Assembly (NCBI GenBank): GCA_036571765.1
Contig: BROE01000006.1
Coordinates: 13,840,509 to 13,904,508, forward strand
DNA from: Plecoglossus altivelis
Lineage: Eukaryota > Chordata > Actinopteri > Osmeriformes > Plecoglossidae
DNA: 64,000 nt
Direction of reading: 5' to 3'
A program made the translations under genes and the position numbers. This document shows, one piece after another, positions 1 to 10,457 of the stretch. The notes under the pieces are model-generated. The model was not told the DNA's origin, made no database searches, and worked only from the letters and a program-made list of their open reading frames with translations. Positions within the stretch are counted from its first letter, which is position 1. The number at the start of each line of letters is the position of its first letter.

Positions 1-930
1 TCTTAATTTCCCCTCTCCTACCTTCCTCTTCCTGTTCCTCTAACTCACCAGTCTTCTTCCTTCTTTATCCCCTTCTCTCATTCGCTATTATTTCTCCTGC
101 CCATAACTTCCAGTCGTCCCCTGTTTCTCCCCCTTCTCTCGTTCCTCCTGTCCTTTCTATATCCAGTTCTCTTATTGTATCTTTTATACCCTTTCTCTTC
201 CCCCTCTCCTCTCCTCTCGTCCTCCTGTCCTCTTTTACATCCTCTCCCAATTTTCTTTCATTACCCCCTCTCCCTCTTCTCCTCTTGCCTCTATATATTC
301 CAGTCTTCCTCTCCTCTCCTCTCTTATTCCCCTAATGTTTTTCTTTTCATTCCTCTTCTCACTACCCCTCTCTCCCTTTTTGCTCTTTTTAACCCAGGTT
401 AAGTCTTTCCCTCTCCCCTTTCTCTTTCCCTGCCTCTATTAATCCAGTCTGTCTCACCCTCCTTCCCTCTCTCTCCTCCCCATTCTCTCTTCCTCTTCTG
501 CCCTCTCTCTCTTCTCCCATCCCCCCTCTATTTCAATCTCTCCTTCTCCTCCCTACCTGCCCACCAAACCTCTTTCCTTCCCTCTCTTCTCCCCTCTCCT
601 ATTACCCTTCGTCTTCTTTCTCTCCGCTTCTCTTTCCCTCCCCCATTCTCTCCCCCCTCTCTCTCCCTCCCCCATCTGGCCCTCTTCTTCACCCCTCTAT
701 CGTCTCTCCCTCCCCCATCCCCTTTTCTAATTATTCTCCCTTCTCTCCCTCCCATCGCTCTTCCTTCTCTCTTTCCCCCTTTCCCTTTTCCCCTCCTCCT
801 ATCCCCTCTATTTCCTGCGGGTCCTCGTTTTTTTTCTTGTCTTTTCCTCCCTCTCCTCTCTCCTCCTTCTCTCTCTCCCTTGTCTCTCTCTCTCCCTGTG
901 TTATCTTCTTCTCTTCTTTCTATCTGTGCG
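1..930. repeat. Long polypyrimidine (C/T) tract
   Basis: Over about 930 bases the plus strand is overwhelmingly C and T, made of CTCC, CCTT and TCTC runs with rare purines. A short AT-richer motif of the type TATATCCAGT or TTCCAGTC recurs (near 38, 102, 154, 291 and 434), so the tract may be a very degenerate tandem array. Homopurine/homopyrimidine DNA of this kind can form triplex (H-DNA). Open frames on either strand here are composition artefacts. The left edge continues beyond the window. Confidence 0.9.
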
Positions 931-1130
931 GGGGAAACTCATCTTCTGCAACGTTCCCAAATGGTGTGAACCTTGTTGATATATCATAAGTAAGTAAGTA
1001 TTAGTAAAACACGTTGAATATGAAGCCCCCTAAGAAATTGGCAAGCTATATTATATCTGGAGGAAAAGGTCACAGTGGGTTGATAACTATGGCTCATTAG
1101 TGGCTGGTGTCCTTTTATTCACCCTCCGTA

Positions 1131-1258
1131 CCCATCCCTCCATCCCTCCATCCCTCCATCTCTCCATCCCTCCATCCCTCCATCTCTCCATCTCTCCACC
1201 CCTCCATCTCTCCATCCCTCCATCCCTCCATCTCTCCATCTCTCCATCTCTCTGTCTG
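1131..1258. repeat. 8-bp minisatellite, CCATC(C/T)CT unit
   Basis: About 15 tandem copies of an 8-bp unit alternating CCATCCCT and CCATCTCT. Frames reading through it give repeated Pro-Ser-Leu-His or Arg-Trp-Arg-Asp-Gly peptides that are not genes. Confidence 0.9.
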
Positions 1259-1319
1259 TCTGGCTTCAGGTGAGGGACAAAGGCCACTGCATAGAAGCTT
1301 TTGCTCACTGTCTGTCTGT

Positions 1320-1321
1320 TG

Positions 1322-1353
<32 letters not shown>

Positions 1354-1430
1354 GCACATCGGCATGTGTGGTGTGCGTGTGTGTGTGTGGCGCGTGCACA
1401 TGTGAGAGGGTGAGTGGGTGTGTTTGTGTG
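1320..1430. repeat. (GT)n microsatellite, compound
   Basis: Imperfect GT dinucleotide array with interruptions such as TTTG, GCACATCG and GCGC. Alternating purine-pyrimidine DNA. Confidence 0.93.
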
Positions 1431-1539
1431 CATCTCAGTCTTGGACAGAACTGGACACTGAGACTAAAAACTCCTTTTGTCTACTGAGAGAAACACAGCA
1501 GGACAGAGAGGGAAAAAGAGGGAGGAGTGTGAGCATATG

Positions 1540-1618
1540 GGTGTGTGTGTGTGTGCGTGTGTGCGTGTGTGCGTGTCTGTGTGTGTGTGTGTGTGAGAGA
1601 GAGAGAAAGAGAGAGAGT
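1540..1618. repeat. (GT)n-(GA)n compound microsatellite
   Basis: GT repeats with GCGT interruptions pass directly into GA repeats near 1597. Confidence 0.93.
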
Positions 1619-2425
1619 GACTAAAAAAGAGGGAGTGATAGCAACACTGCAATGCAGCATAATGCCAAAAGAGGTCATGTGTGTGCTGCAAAAATTCATT
1701 AGCTCTCTGAGACAGTGCTAGCTAATGATCTGTTAGAACAGCACCGAGGCAGGACTACAGTCGCACCGGAGCCCGTCTGAGAAACACCACGGTGTGTCTG
1801 GCCACACGCCGTGTCCCAAGAGGAGGGCAGGTGAACGTGTGACACTCAGTGCTGTAGATGAGCCTGTGAACAATGCAGACGCGCGTGCTTGCGTCTGGGA
1901 GTTAGTTTGTGCATGTCTAGATGGGCTTGGGTACATGTGCGTGGGCGAGTACTGTAGGTGTTAGGGGGGGAGTGTGTGAGTTGGACGTATTACCTTATTA
2001 GGTTCTCTTCATATCAGATGCGTGGAAGAACCATATGTAATGGCTTGAGTCAAGAACTAAATAATGGATCAGGTCTATTCACATATCAGAGGAAATGAGT
2101 GGAAATGGTGCTGGATGTGTGATGGAGCTCCATATCACAGATTAATATTGAGAACCAAGAACTATATATATATATATATATATGTGATAGAGGAGGAGGG
2201 AGGGGTAAGAGGGGTGCAGAGAGACAGGCGACACAATGAAAGAGAGAGAGGGAGAGGGTGAGTGTGTGTCAGAGAGAGGGAAAATGATTCCCGGTTCCTG
2301 TATTGTGAAGTGCCATGAGCTGAGTGGTAAAGAGGAAAAAAGAAGCGAGGGAGGGCGGCGGAAGAGGAGAGGGACTACTTTAAGGGCCAGGAAAGATTGG
2401 AGGATCAGAGACTTACATTACCGGA
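1619..2425. other. Mostly unique sequence with a short (TA)n array
   Basis: No gene recognised. A (TA)n run of about 11 copies lies at 2163-2184, followed by GA-rich DNA at 2185-2280. The rest is single-copy-looking sequence with no coding signal I can support. Confidence 0.6.
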
Positions 2426-2475
2426 GTGTGTGTGTGTATGAGTGTGTGTGTGTGTGTGTGAGAGTGTGTATGTGT

Positions 2476-2506
<31 letters not shown>

Positions 2507-2516
2507 GGTGTGTGTA
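2426..2516. repeat. (GT)n microsatellite
   Basis: Imperfect GT array with occasional GTAT and GAGT interruptions. Confidence 0.93.
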
Positions 2517-4349
2517 GGGGGGTGACTCTACAGGGCACTGGAAAAGGAGAGAGCTGGAGCTGGTGCAGATGAAGGAGATTTAGTCTAGACACTGATGTAG
2601 GGGGGCTGGCAGTGACTATACAGTGACACCTCAGACCCTTAGACAGAGCTGGTTGGAAGAAGAGGCTTGGTGGGGCAGGCTGTTTGTTCTAGAAGTTTAT
2701 GCGGAGTAATTAGATCAGTCCGGCGCGACAGTGTCCAGGTTGTGGCAGCGGAACAGGTGGATCAACGAGAGGAGAGGGAGCCGATGAGGAGAGAGGAAGC
2801 GGAGAGAGAGGCAGCTGCTAAGCTAACCCAACAATAGACTGTCTGAGCAGGCTTACTGCAGACACCCTGGCGGAATAACCCGGAATCCTCTGACAGAGAG
2901 GGGAGAGGGAGGGAGGGGGGAACGGGAGAGAGATACTGCGAGAGGAAAGGCATGGTGGGAGAGAGTGGGGGAGGAAGAGAGAGGGAGAGACACCAGGTGT
3001 GCCTCTGTGTGTCTAACGGTGACTTCAGAACTCTACAAGCCTATAAGGACAGACCCACCTAATCTCACTTCGCCCTCTCTGTCCATAAATAAAGCCCCCC
3101 TTGTAAGGTGGGCCGTGTTGCCTGAAAGCAGGATGGATGGCGGGAGTGGTGTCGATCACAAGCGCCAACCAGGTTCGTTCCGTCTCCCACTGAAATGTCA
3201 AGCGAAGTCTGAAAGTGACTGCTGCCCTGCCCCTGTCACATGGCGTCTCTCCGTGTCTAACATGGCACCGCTCTGCACCGCTTGTTAAGCCCTAATGACT
3301 GGGCTACTCTTGGTTCTGCCGGCGAAAGACGACGCTTCCGCTCGGGCTGGGAGATGTTCTGGCAGGTTCTGCTCCATCCGTGCGAGCTCAGAGACACACC
3401 TCTGACCTCACCTACCGGCAGCCATGGCAACGGGTCGTGCAGCTTCAACTTCCATGACAAACACCTTGACACATGCTCTGCTAATTGGCTGCCACTCGAT
3501 TTTGTTTACCTGCCTCCTATGGAGATAAGTGTTCTGTAGTTACAAGGTCATTTACTGGTGTGAAATTGGAATTGTAATTATTAAATGCTGAAAAAGATGT
3601 ACACACGCTGAGAAAAAGGTGTCTCATTTTCACATTTCATATTCCGTTTATTATTTTGGTGAACTCGCAATGCCTGTAGTTCTTGATTTCGGATCGTTCA
3701 AACAGGTAGGAACTTGAAAGAGAAGTCAGGATGTTTAGTTGCGAGTCAGGCTTTGTTGAGATGACTTTTTGAGATGTTTGCTCCTTCCACGCAGACATCA
3801 ACAAACATACAAACGCACGTACGCACACTCGCACCTGCACCCACGCGCACACATATGTTTGAGACAAACACTATCTGGGAGCCTTTTGATGTTCCTGGGA
3901 ACTCCAGATAAGAGGCCCCTACTTGTGGGGCCGTTTTGATGCATGTGGGGAGGGTGTCCTCAAAAGTATTCCGCTCCTTTTTACCAAACTGACGGGGGAT
4001 ATTTTCTGAAAATGCCAGCATTTTAACTTTCAAACATATGGCTGCGAAGACCCCCACTTCAAATAAAGTTTGTCGCACACAAATGTTTCTTTTAAAGGCC
4101 TTTTCAAAGCGCTTCAAAACTGCATATGCTTGAAGGTTGAAAGGGATTGGACGATGCCTTGGTATGCTTGGTAGCTTTAGCCACGGTAGCCGATTTCGAT
4201 CCTATTTCTGCCGCGGAGAGTGATGACCTACAGTCCAGGAAGGAAGGAGGAGAAGGACAGAGAGGAAGAGGAAGAGGGAGCTATGGTGATATGCTGTAGT
4301 TGGCTCACAGCAGGACAGACTTTTATACTCGTTCATATTGGATGACCAT
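2517..4349. other. Non-repetitive stretch, no supportable gene
   Basis: About 1.8 kb with little simple repeat. GA-rich patches occur at 2760-3000 and 4230-4290. A moderately CpG-containing block at 3270-3440 carries a near-consensus RFX X-box at 3418-3431. Short frames on both strands overlap without any recognisable family, splice pattern or domain, so none is called as a gene. Confidence 0.5.
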
Positions 4350-4398
4350 CTCTCTCTCTCTCTCTCTCTCTCTCCCTCTCTCTCTCTCCCTCTCTCTT
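4350..4398. repeat. (CT)n microsatellite
   Basis: CT dinucleotide array with CCCT interruptions. A short GT run follows at 4426-4447. Confidence 0.95.
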
Positions 4399-4632
4399 TG
4401 GTATTGTCCCCAAACTGCATGTATGAGTGTGTGTGTGTCTGCGTGTGCTTTAAGATGAGCTTGGGTGGGCAGATACGGATCTCACGATGAAATAACAGCA
4501 CATGTGGAGAAGGGCTCCACCAGCCAATCGACAAAATGCCACCAAACTAAATGTAGTGTGTGAGTGTTCCACCAGGGAGCAAGGAGATGGAGAAGAACAA
4601 ATTAAACCGGACCGGCTTTTCCATTTGGAGAA

Positions 4633-4700
4633 ACGTGTGTGTGTGTGTGTGCGTGCATGTGCGTGTGTGCGTGTGTGTGTTCGTGTGTGTCTGTGTGTGA
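4633..4700. repeat. (GT)n microsatellite
   Basis: GT array with GCGT and TCGT interruptions. It accounts for the Cys-Val rich middle of a 264-residue open frame (4502-5296), which is not a gene. Confidence 0.93.
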
Positions 4701-5035
4701 GAACAATTCAGAGAAAACGAATCCTCCAGCTGATTGGTCCTCTTTGTGGCTTTGACAGCCTCTTCTCTGTCAGGCTGCCTGACTTCCACCTTGGTTGTTC
4801 CTTCCGTGTGTCAAGCTGCTCTACAAAATCCCAGCCCCCAAACACTGCCCTTCGACGGCACCGACCTCGACACAGCCGTCTGTCTGTCTCCTTGTTCGCC
4901 GGCATCACCTCTAATTCTCCACCTTCTCCGCGTCTTCCTCCTCCTCCTCCTAATTCCTCCCCGCCTCCTCCGCGTTCGATGGCTCCCATCTATTACTGCG
5001 TGGCCTTGGCTCTGTCTGAGCTCTTCCCTTCTGCA

Positions 5036-5192
5036 CTGCTCAATTACTCTGTCTTCCTGGGGCAAGCGCTGGTGTCGAGCTACTGTAATGACTTTCTGAT
5101 TATCTGTCTTTACGTGATGAATGAGATGGAAATGTACCACTGCGGCCAAACAGGCCACTGGCACGATGCCAAGCGGGCATGCCACAGTCACA
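5036..5192. promoter_or_regulatory. Candidate conserved non-coding module, copy A
   Basis: This stretch shares two blocks with a second stretch 1.2 kb downstream (6218-6340). The first is a perfect 12-mer, CTGCTCAATTAC, at 5036-5047. The second is a 23-bp block at 5082-5104 that starts ACTGTAATGAC and ends TTCTGATTATC, with one mismatch between copies. The blocks are 34 bases apart here and 23 in copy B. Downstream, both copies have a GAAATG or AAATGAG stretch and end in a GGCACR-type sequence. Core motifs such as CAATTAC, GTAATGAC and GATTATC resemble homeodomain-type sites. A regulatory role is inferred; no expression or conservation data are available here. Confidence 0.4.
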
Positions 5193-5368
5193 GGGAGGGA
5201 GAGAGAGAGAGGGAAAGAGGTGAGGAGAGAGAGGGAGGGGAGAGGGGGGGGTGGAGGGAGGGAGAGAGAGAGAAAGAGGAGAGAGAGAGAGGATGATGGA
5301 GGGAGGGAGAGAGAGGATGAGGGAGGGAGGGAGGGAGAGAGAGAAAGAGAGAGAGGGAGAGAGGAGAG
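5193..5368. repeat. (GA)n/(GGGA)n purine array
   Basis: About 176 bases of GAGA and GGGAGG repeats, almost pure purine on the plus strand. It is bounded by an imperfect 18-bp direct repeat (5175-5192 and 5369-5386, 16 of 18 identical, beginning GGGCATG). Arg-Glu-Gly frames across it are artefacts. Confidence 0.93.
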
Positions 5369-6020
5369 GGGCATGGCACAATCACATTACAAATAATATT
5401 GGATTGTAATACGGAGGGATTGTTGTGGAGATGTTTTTGCACTGGGGCAGCTGTATGTCTTGTTCATTATTTGTCCAACGGACTGTAATAGAACAAGGAT
5501 GTCTGGGACATTACTGGGTCATATAAAACACCTGGTTTATGCTGAATTGGAACCAGAGATGGGAAACTGGTAATAATAATACAGCAGCTGGACTGGAGCA
5601 AACAGGGGGGGGTTTGCATTCCGCAGCAGAGCTGGAGTGGATGGACCAGATCAATGGTGGACTCTAGTGTAACCTCAGGGCACTGTGGACGTGGCGTGGA
5701 TGCAGATGGAGCCTGGAGGACTCCCTGGACCCTCTGGCAGGAGACCCCGGTGGTCCATCAAGGACATAATGATCCTCCGCGTTAGCATCTTAATCTCCGT
5801 CCCTAAAAGCAGCCTCGCCGAAGTCTACCTCAGCCTCGCATCATAGAAAGTGATTGTTGATGCTTGACTTTGACCTTCTAAAACACTCCTATTGATTCCC
5901 CCCCCCTCCCCCCTCCTCCCACCTGCTTTATCTCCCCACCTCCAGGAGCGTTAATGCCAGTCACTGCTCGAATGCATTCGGGGTGAGGGACAACGCACAG
6001 ACACCGGTTGAACGGCAGGT
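5369..6020. other. Unique sequence between two module copies
   Basis: Single-copy-looking sequence with no recognised gene. A short C-rich stretch occurs at 5899-5920. Confidence 0.55.
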
Positions 6021-6049
6021 GGGGGGGGGGGGGGGGGGGGGGGGGGGGG
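6021..6049. repeat. Poly-G run (29 G)
   Basis: Twenty-nine consecutive G residues followed by more G-rich sequence to about 6083. Strong G-quadruplex potential; the length is likely polymorphic and hard to sequence accurately. Confidence 0.95.
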
Positions 6050-6217
6050 TGGTTGGGGATTTGGGAGGGCCGGGGTGGAGGGGGTTGGCACGCTGCCAGT
6101 ATGGATGCCACCCGATAGCGCCCAGCCACCTGAAAGAGAGCCGGCTGTGGTCCAGCCCGCCACTCACCCCCCACTCTTCACCTCCATTATTCATCCTCCT
6201 TTCAAATGCCTTTTATG

Positions 6218-6340
6218 CTGCTCAATTACCCCTCCGCCGGCCCTGTGTGGACACTGTAATGACATTCTGATTATCAGGCTGCAAATGAGAAATGAACTGC
6301 GTGTGTTAGGCCGTGCCAGGGGAAGAATGGCACAGCCGGG
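6218..6340. promoter_or_regulatory. Candidate conserved non-coding module, copy B
   Basis: Second copy of the module at 5036-5192. The 12-mer CTGCTCAATTAC is at 6218-6229 and the 23-bp block at 6253-6275, with 22 of 23 bases matching copy A. The downstream end includes AATGGCACAGCC, similar to the GGCACAATC at the end of copy A. The identical blocks sit in different reading frames relative to nearby stops and the spacer is AT/GC mixed, so a duplicated regulatory element fits better than a duplicated exon. Its role is inferred. Confidence 0.4.
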
Positions 6341-6355
6341 AGCCTTTCAGATATT

Positions 6356-6700
6356 AGAGGAGGGGACAGAGGAGGAGAGGGAGGTGACAGAGGAGGAGAG
6401 GGAGGTGACATAGGAGGGGAGCGAGGTGACAGAGGAGGGGAGAGAACGGAGGGGCAAAACGGAGGTGAAACTGGAGTGGAGGCGATGGAGGGTGGAGGGG
6501 AGAAACGGTGAGGGTGGGGTGGAGGTGATGGAGGGTGGAGGAGTGGCAATGGAGGGTGGAGGTGAGAAACGGAGGTGAGGGTGGGGTGGAGACGATGGAG
6601 GATGGAGGGGCCAAACAGAGGTGAGGGTGGGGTGGAGGCGATGGAGGGTGGAGGGGAGAAATGGAGGTGAGGGTGGGGTGGGGTGGGGGTAGGTGGTTGA
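6356..6700. repeat. G-rich minisatellite, ~48-bp unit
   Basis: Starts as GAGGAGAGGGAGGTGACAG repeats (6356-6440), then becomes a degenerate unit of roughly 45-50 bases containing GATGGAGGGTGGAGG and GAGGGTGGGGTGGAG. About four to five recognisable copies. The complementary strand gives Pro-Ser-Ser-His frames up to 161 residues that are not genes. Confidence 0.85.
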
Positions 6701-8266
6701 AGCGTGCTGTCTGCCGGGTAGCTTTGACAAGACATCAGAGCAAGGAAGCATTTTGCCACGTGTGAAATGTATGAAATTACACTTGGAGTCTAATTGATCC
6801 CTATTCAAGGTTTTGATTGGGGTGAGGACAATGTGGGAGAAAAAAAGATTCTTTATGGTCTTTCAAACAATCTGGCAGAAAGGAGCTGTGCTGCGATTCA
6901 AAACATGTTCAGTCTCCTCAAAGACGGCATGAATCGGCATTATTCTCTCCCTGAGCCTATGGTGAACTGGCACAAACCAAGAGGGATAGAATATTGAAGC
7001 ATTCATCTGTCAAATATTCCAAAAGTTGTTGGCAGTACTTGCTTCTTCGCTTGCAGTCTTTGCCCAACAAAGCTCATCACACAATGTCAGGGAGAGCCAT
7101 GTGAATAAAGACAAATTGTACTTTCTGAGATAAAACAGTGTTGAAACAAATTTGCCACTACTGAAAAAAAAAGATGTCACGGTGCGCTCTGCCAATCTAA
7201 AGTTGGAGAATCTCATTCACGTATTTCTGGCTGTGACTGCCAGGAAACTTAATGAAAAATAAATGTTGATTTAAGTTTGTTACAGCGAAGAATCCTCTGA
7301 CAGACGTTTGCGTGTAAGGACAATGGCAGGGACGAGGGGGAAATTCTAATATTGGAAATCTCTATCTCGTTTCCGGATGCTTCATTTGCGGACGCGCACG
7401 CCTCTGAAACGGCAACGCCAATCCATCGGCGAGAGAATGTGAGATCTGACGTGTGGCGGCGGGTTCTGAATGACTGGAAGCGTGTCTATCTAAACCCAGA
7501 TAAGGAAAAAGTTCCCTGTCTCTACCATGGGCTCCCCCACCCCCTCCCCACCCCCTCCCCAGCCCTCTGAGTGACTCACTCTCCCAGGAGCACCCTGGGA
7601 TATGCTGACATCACCAAAACACAACAAGCACGCCATGTCTGTTCCATGTTCCCAGCCTGTGTGAGTGCTAGACACCCACTGCTGAAGCATTTAATACAAT
7701 CTCATTCAGAAGGACGGGGAGGATGGGGGGGGGGGGGGCTGTGGTCATGGACGACTGAGTCACCTCATGAATGTGTTTTAATTACGGCGGCAAATGGCTA
7801 TATCACTGCTTCAACGGAATCGGTCGGTAGAAAAACGTTGGCAAATGGCTAGAACAGGGATTCGTACGCTCGGAGCTGTTTCCAAGGGCAGTTGGAACCA
7901 TTTGAAAAGAGTTAAGGAAAAGTTTCCCCCCGTGATCGAAGACATTGGTCACCCAGGAGCTAAGGCGATGGGGTGTCTGATGCTAAATGTAGCTGCTTGA
8001 TCTGTGTGTATCGCCAGAGACACACGCCTCATCGGAGGACTCTCATTACGTCCTGGTCTCAGGGCTGAGGAAAGCTGCTGTTTAATAGGATCTTAACATC
8101 CTGATCAATCACCTTAATTGATATTTTTTGAAGCATTAACGTTCTCGGGGTCTAACAGATGTAATTGTCAGATAGGGAGTCAGATTCCCATCAGCTGTAA
8201 TTGGTCCATTATGGATGCAGCGAGTGAGGGAGAGCTTCAGGATGCTGATGGCATGTCGGATAGATA
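6701..8266. other. Unique sequence, possible conserved non-coding block
   Basis: Mostly non-repetitive AT-rich sequence. There is a C-rich patch at 7537-7562 and a G run at 7726-7738. The stretch 8041-8225 has an AT-rich, low-CpG character with CAATCACCTTAATTGATA and AGCTGTAATTGGTCC, typical of vertebrate non-coding regulatory DNA. No gene or RNA recognised. Confidence 0.45.
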
Positions 8267-8345
8267 GGCTGGAGCCAGGGCCGGAGCAGAGGCCGAGGCT
8301 GAGGCAGAGGCCGAGATAGGGGCCAACGTTAGGACTGAGGCTGGG
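8267..8345. repeat. Degenerate hexamer repeat (GAGGCY)n
   Basis: Imperfect 6-bp units such as GAGGCC, GAGGCT and GGGGCC. The complementary strand reads as an Ala-Ser repeat, which is an artefact. Confidence 0.75.
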
Positions 8346-8468
8346 AAGTGTATCACTTTGGCTCTAGCAGCAAAAGTTGAACTAAACACCAGCAGAAGCA
8401 ATCTGAATACACTTACTATAGTGAGGCCTAGATATGGTTTAATTGTATCATGGTGGGTGGGTGGGGAC

Positions 8469-8865
8469 TGTGTGTGTGTATGTGTGTATATATGTGTGTG
8501 TGTGTGTGTGTGTGCACTCTTTCTCCCATGCCACAGTGACAAGCCAGTGGCTCCCAGTGTGTTGGTGGCAATGAGGCCATATGGTGTTTTGTGTTTCCAT
8601 GTTCCTGTGTTCTGCCATTAGAGCTGGGCCTCTAGAGCAACACTGGTGTCTTCATTAATCCTGGATCACTCCTGCGAGTGTGTGTGTGTGTGTGTGTGTT
8701 TGTGTGTGTGTGAGAGAGAGGGTGTGTCTACAGTATGTATGAGTGTAGGCGTTCCTGTGTGTGTGTGCATGAGTGTGTGTGTGTGTGTGTGTGTGCGCAG
8801 GGTGTGAGAGAGACTGTGTGTTTGAGCAGGGTGTGAGTGTGTGTGAGTGTGTACCATGGAGCCCT
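8469..8865. repeat. Cluster of (GT)n arrays
   Basis: Several GT arrays (8469-8516, 8677-8712, 8755-8800 and 8820-8852) separated by short unique spacers. Confidence 0.92.
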
Positions 8866-9354
8866 GTGCAGCCTGCTGACGCTAGCACAATGTCACAGCT
8901 CAGTCTGTCAGCACTCCTCTCCTCAGCCTCGCACAGCGGGGAGCCGGGCCCCAATTGTGTGCAAAACGGCTTTCATTCCTTTCTGGAATGGAATGGAAGG
9001 GAGGAAAAGAAGGAAGGCAGGAATTAAGGCATTTCAGTGTGTTTGCATGAATTACTCCCAAACCTCCTCTTAGTATGAGGAATGTCTCTAAGTACATTTC
9101 AGAGATAACTACCATTTAATGAGATTAGAGGATCGCGGTGAAGTGTTGCCTCAGGAAGATAGTCTACGCTGCTTCCTGCCACCCTGTTGTCGGGGGCTGT
9201 TGACTGCGGCTCTCCCCAGATGCCCATCTGCCTCACGCTGAGGGGGGACTATTCGGGGAGGGGGGGCATTCGCTCGCCCGTTAAAACTGCCCATCTGAAT
9301 AGTGGTAAGAGGGGCCTGACGCCATTTCTGATGAGTCCACCGGCTCCCGGGTTG
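8866..9354. other. Unique sequence, no gene seen
   Basis: Single-copy-looking sequence between the GT cluster and the CpG cluster. A G-rich patch occurs at 9241-9268. No coding or RNA signal I can support. Confidence 0.5.
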
Positions 9355-9545
9355 GAATCATCCGATGCCATCGACGGGAGCAGCCTGCGTTGTTGTCGTT
9401 CTGAACTGTGACGTCTCGGGAAGCGACCGGCGGTGTCCCGGTGCGTTCCGGACCGCGTCTGAGCAGGGATGGCGGTTTGCCGCGCTCAGACATCGCGGCG
9501 GCCTCGTCTTTGTGCGGTTTGCCGCGCGATCAAGGAGCTTTGATT
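9355..9545. promoter_or_regulatory. CpG-rich cluster, island-like
   Basis: Roughly 25 CpG dinucleotides fall within about 190 bases (for example GACGTCTCGG, GACCGCGTC and CATCGCGGCGG), far denser than the surrounding CpG-poor DNA. In vertebrates such clusters often mark unmethylated promoters or enhancers. An open frame of 186 codons begins inside it (9365-9925, plus), but its protein is unfamiliar and shows no domain, so I do not call it a gene. Promoter activity is inference only. Confidence 0.35.
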
Positions 9546-10377
9546 TCAAACGCCATTCTAAAGTAAACCATCTTGATGTGAAGTACATAAACTCAACCAC
9601 ACATCGGCCTTCTCCTCCCTTCTGTTGTCCTCCAATCTTTTCTTTTCTGTCTGTAGTGCCTGTGAACAACACATCAGATTGCATTTCGGTCTTTTTTTCC
9701 ATTCATTTGAATCCCGGCTTCTCACTTATTTTGCTGCTTAAAAGCTTCAGTGAAAGTCTCTTTTCGGCTCACAACAAATCAGATATCAGTTGTGCACAGA
9801 AGCAGCCGTGGCGAGGAGAACAGTCGGCGAGGAAGCAGCAATCAGTTTGGCTTTGTGAGGGAGCAGATCTGTTTAAAGCACAGCGGCAGTGCTGCGTCAT
9901 CTCCACATTACAAGGGAAAGATTGAGACACGTGGGTTTGATTGCTCTTTGCGGATCCAATGTTGCCACAACTTCTGCCAAGGGGGGAGGGGCCCTGGATG
10001 ACGACTGGGGAATGAACAACTGGAAAACGATCTCCGCGTCGGGTCGTTTGGAGTTGGGATCGCAGACGGTGGGTTTCGGAGCGATGTAAGATGAGAAGAT
10101 GAGAGAAGGGATCCATCACAGCATGTTCTCAGGCTTGGCAGCAAGGAACGTGGGATCAATCTTTTATGTGAAACGCAGACTGACGGGGGGAGGGGGGCAA
10201 ACAGTCTATTGTATTGTGTATTCATTTGAAGAACCAAATATTTGGATGTTCTGCCTGTTCTGATATGCTGGTGTGTCGGAACCTCAGAGAGCCTGCCAGG
10301 ACTATTCTACTTGTATGGATCAACGCGGTGCTGTGTTCTGTACCAGGGCGGGCCTGGAGCAGGAAGCATGGCTGAAC
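9546..10377. other. Unique sequence, no gene seen
   Basis: Non-repetitive sequence with several overlapping open frames on both strands, none of which I recognise. Ends at the 20-bp minisatellite. Confidence 0.5.
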
Positions 10378-10457
10378 CCTCTCCTCTCTGTCAGTACCCC
10401 TTCCTATCTGTCAGTACCCCTTCCTCTCTGTCAGTACCCCTTCCTCTCTGTCAGTAC
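10378..10457. repeat. 20-bp minisatellite running into gap
   Basis: About four copies of a 20-bp unit containing TCAGTACCCCTTCC, one with TATC in place of TCTC. The array is cut off by the N gap, so its true size is unknown and the gap probably hides more of it. Confidence 0.9.

Noticed and set aside
4502..5296. 264-codon open frame on the plus strand
   Set aside because: It runs through a GT microsatellite (Cys-Val run), unique DNA and a GA array (Arg-Glu-Gly run); no domain or plausible gene structure.
9365..9925. 186-codon plus frame starting in the CpG cluster
   Set aside because: No recognisable family, no splice support, and the downstream half looks like ordinary AT-rich DNA.
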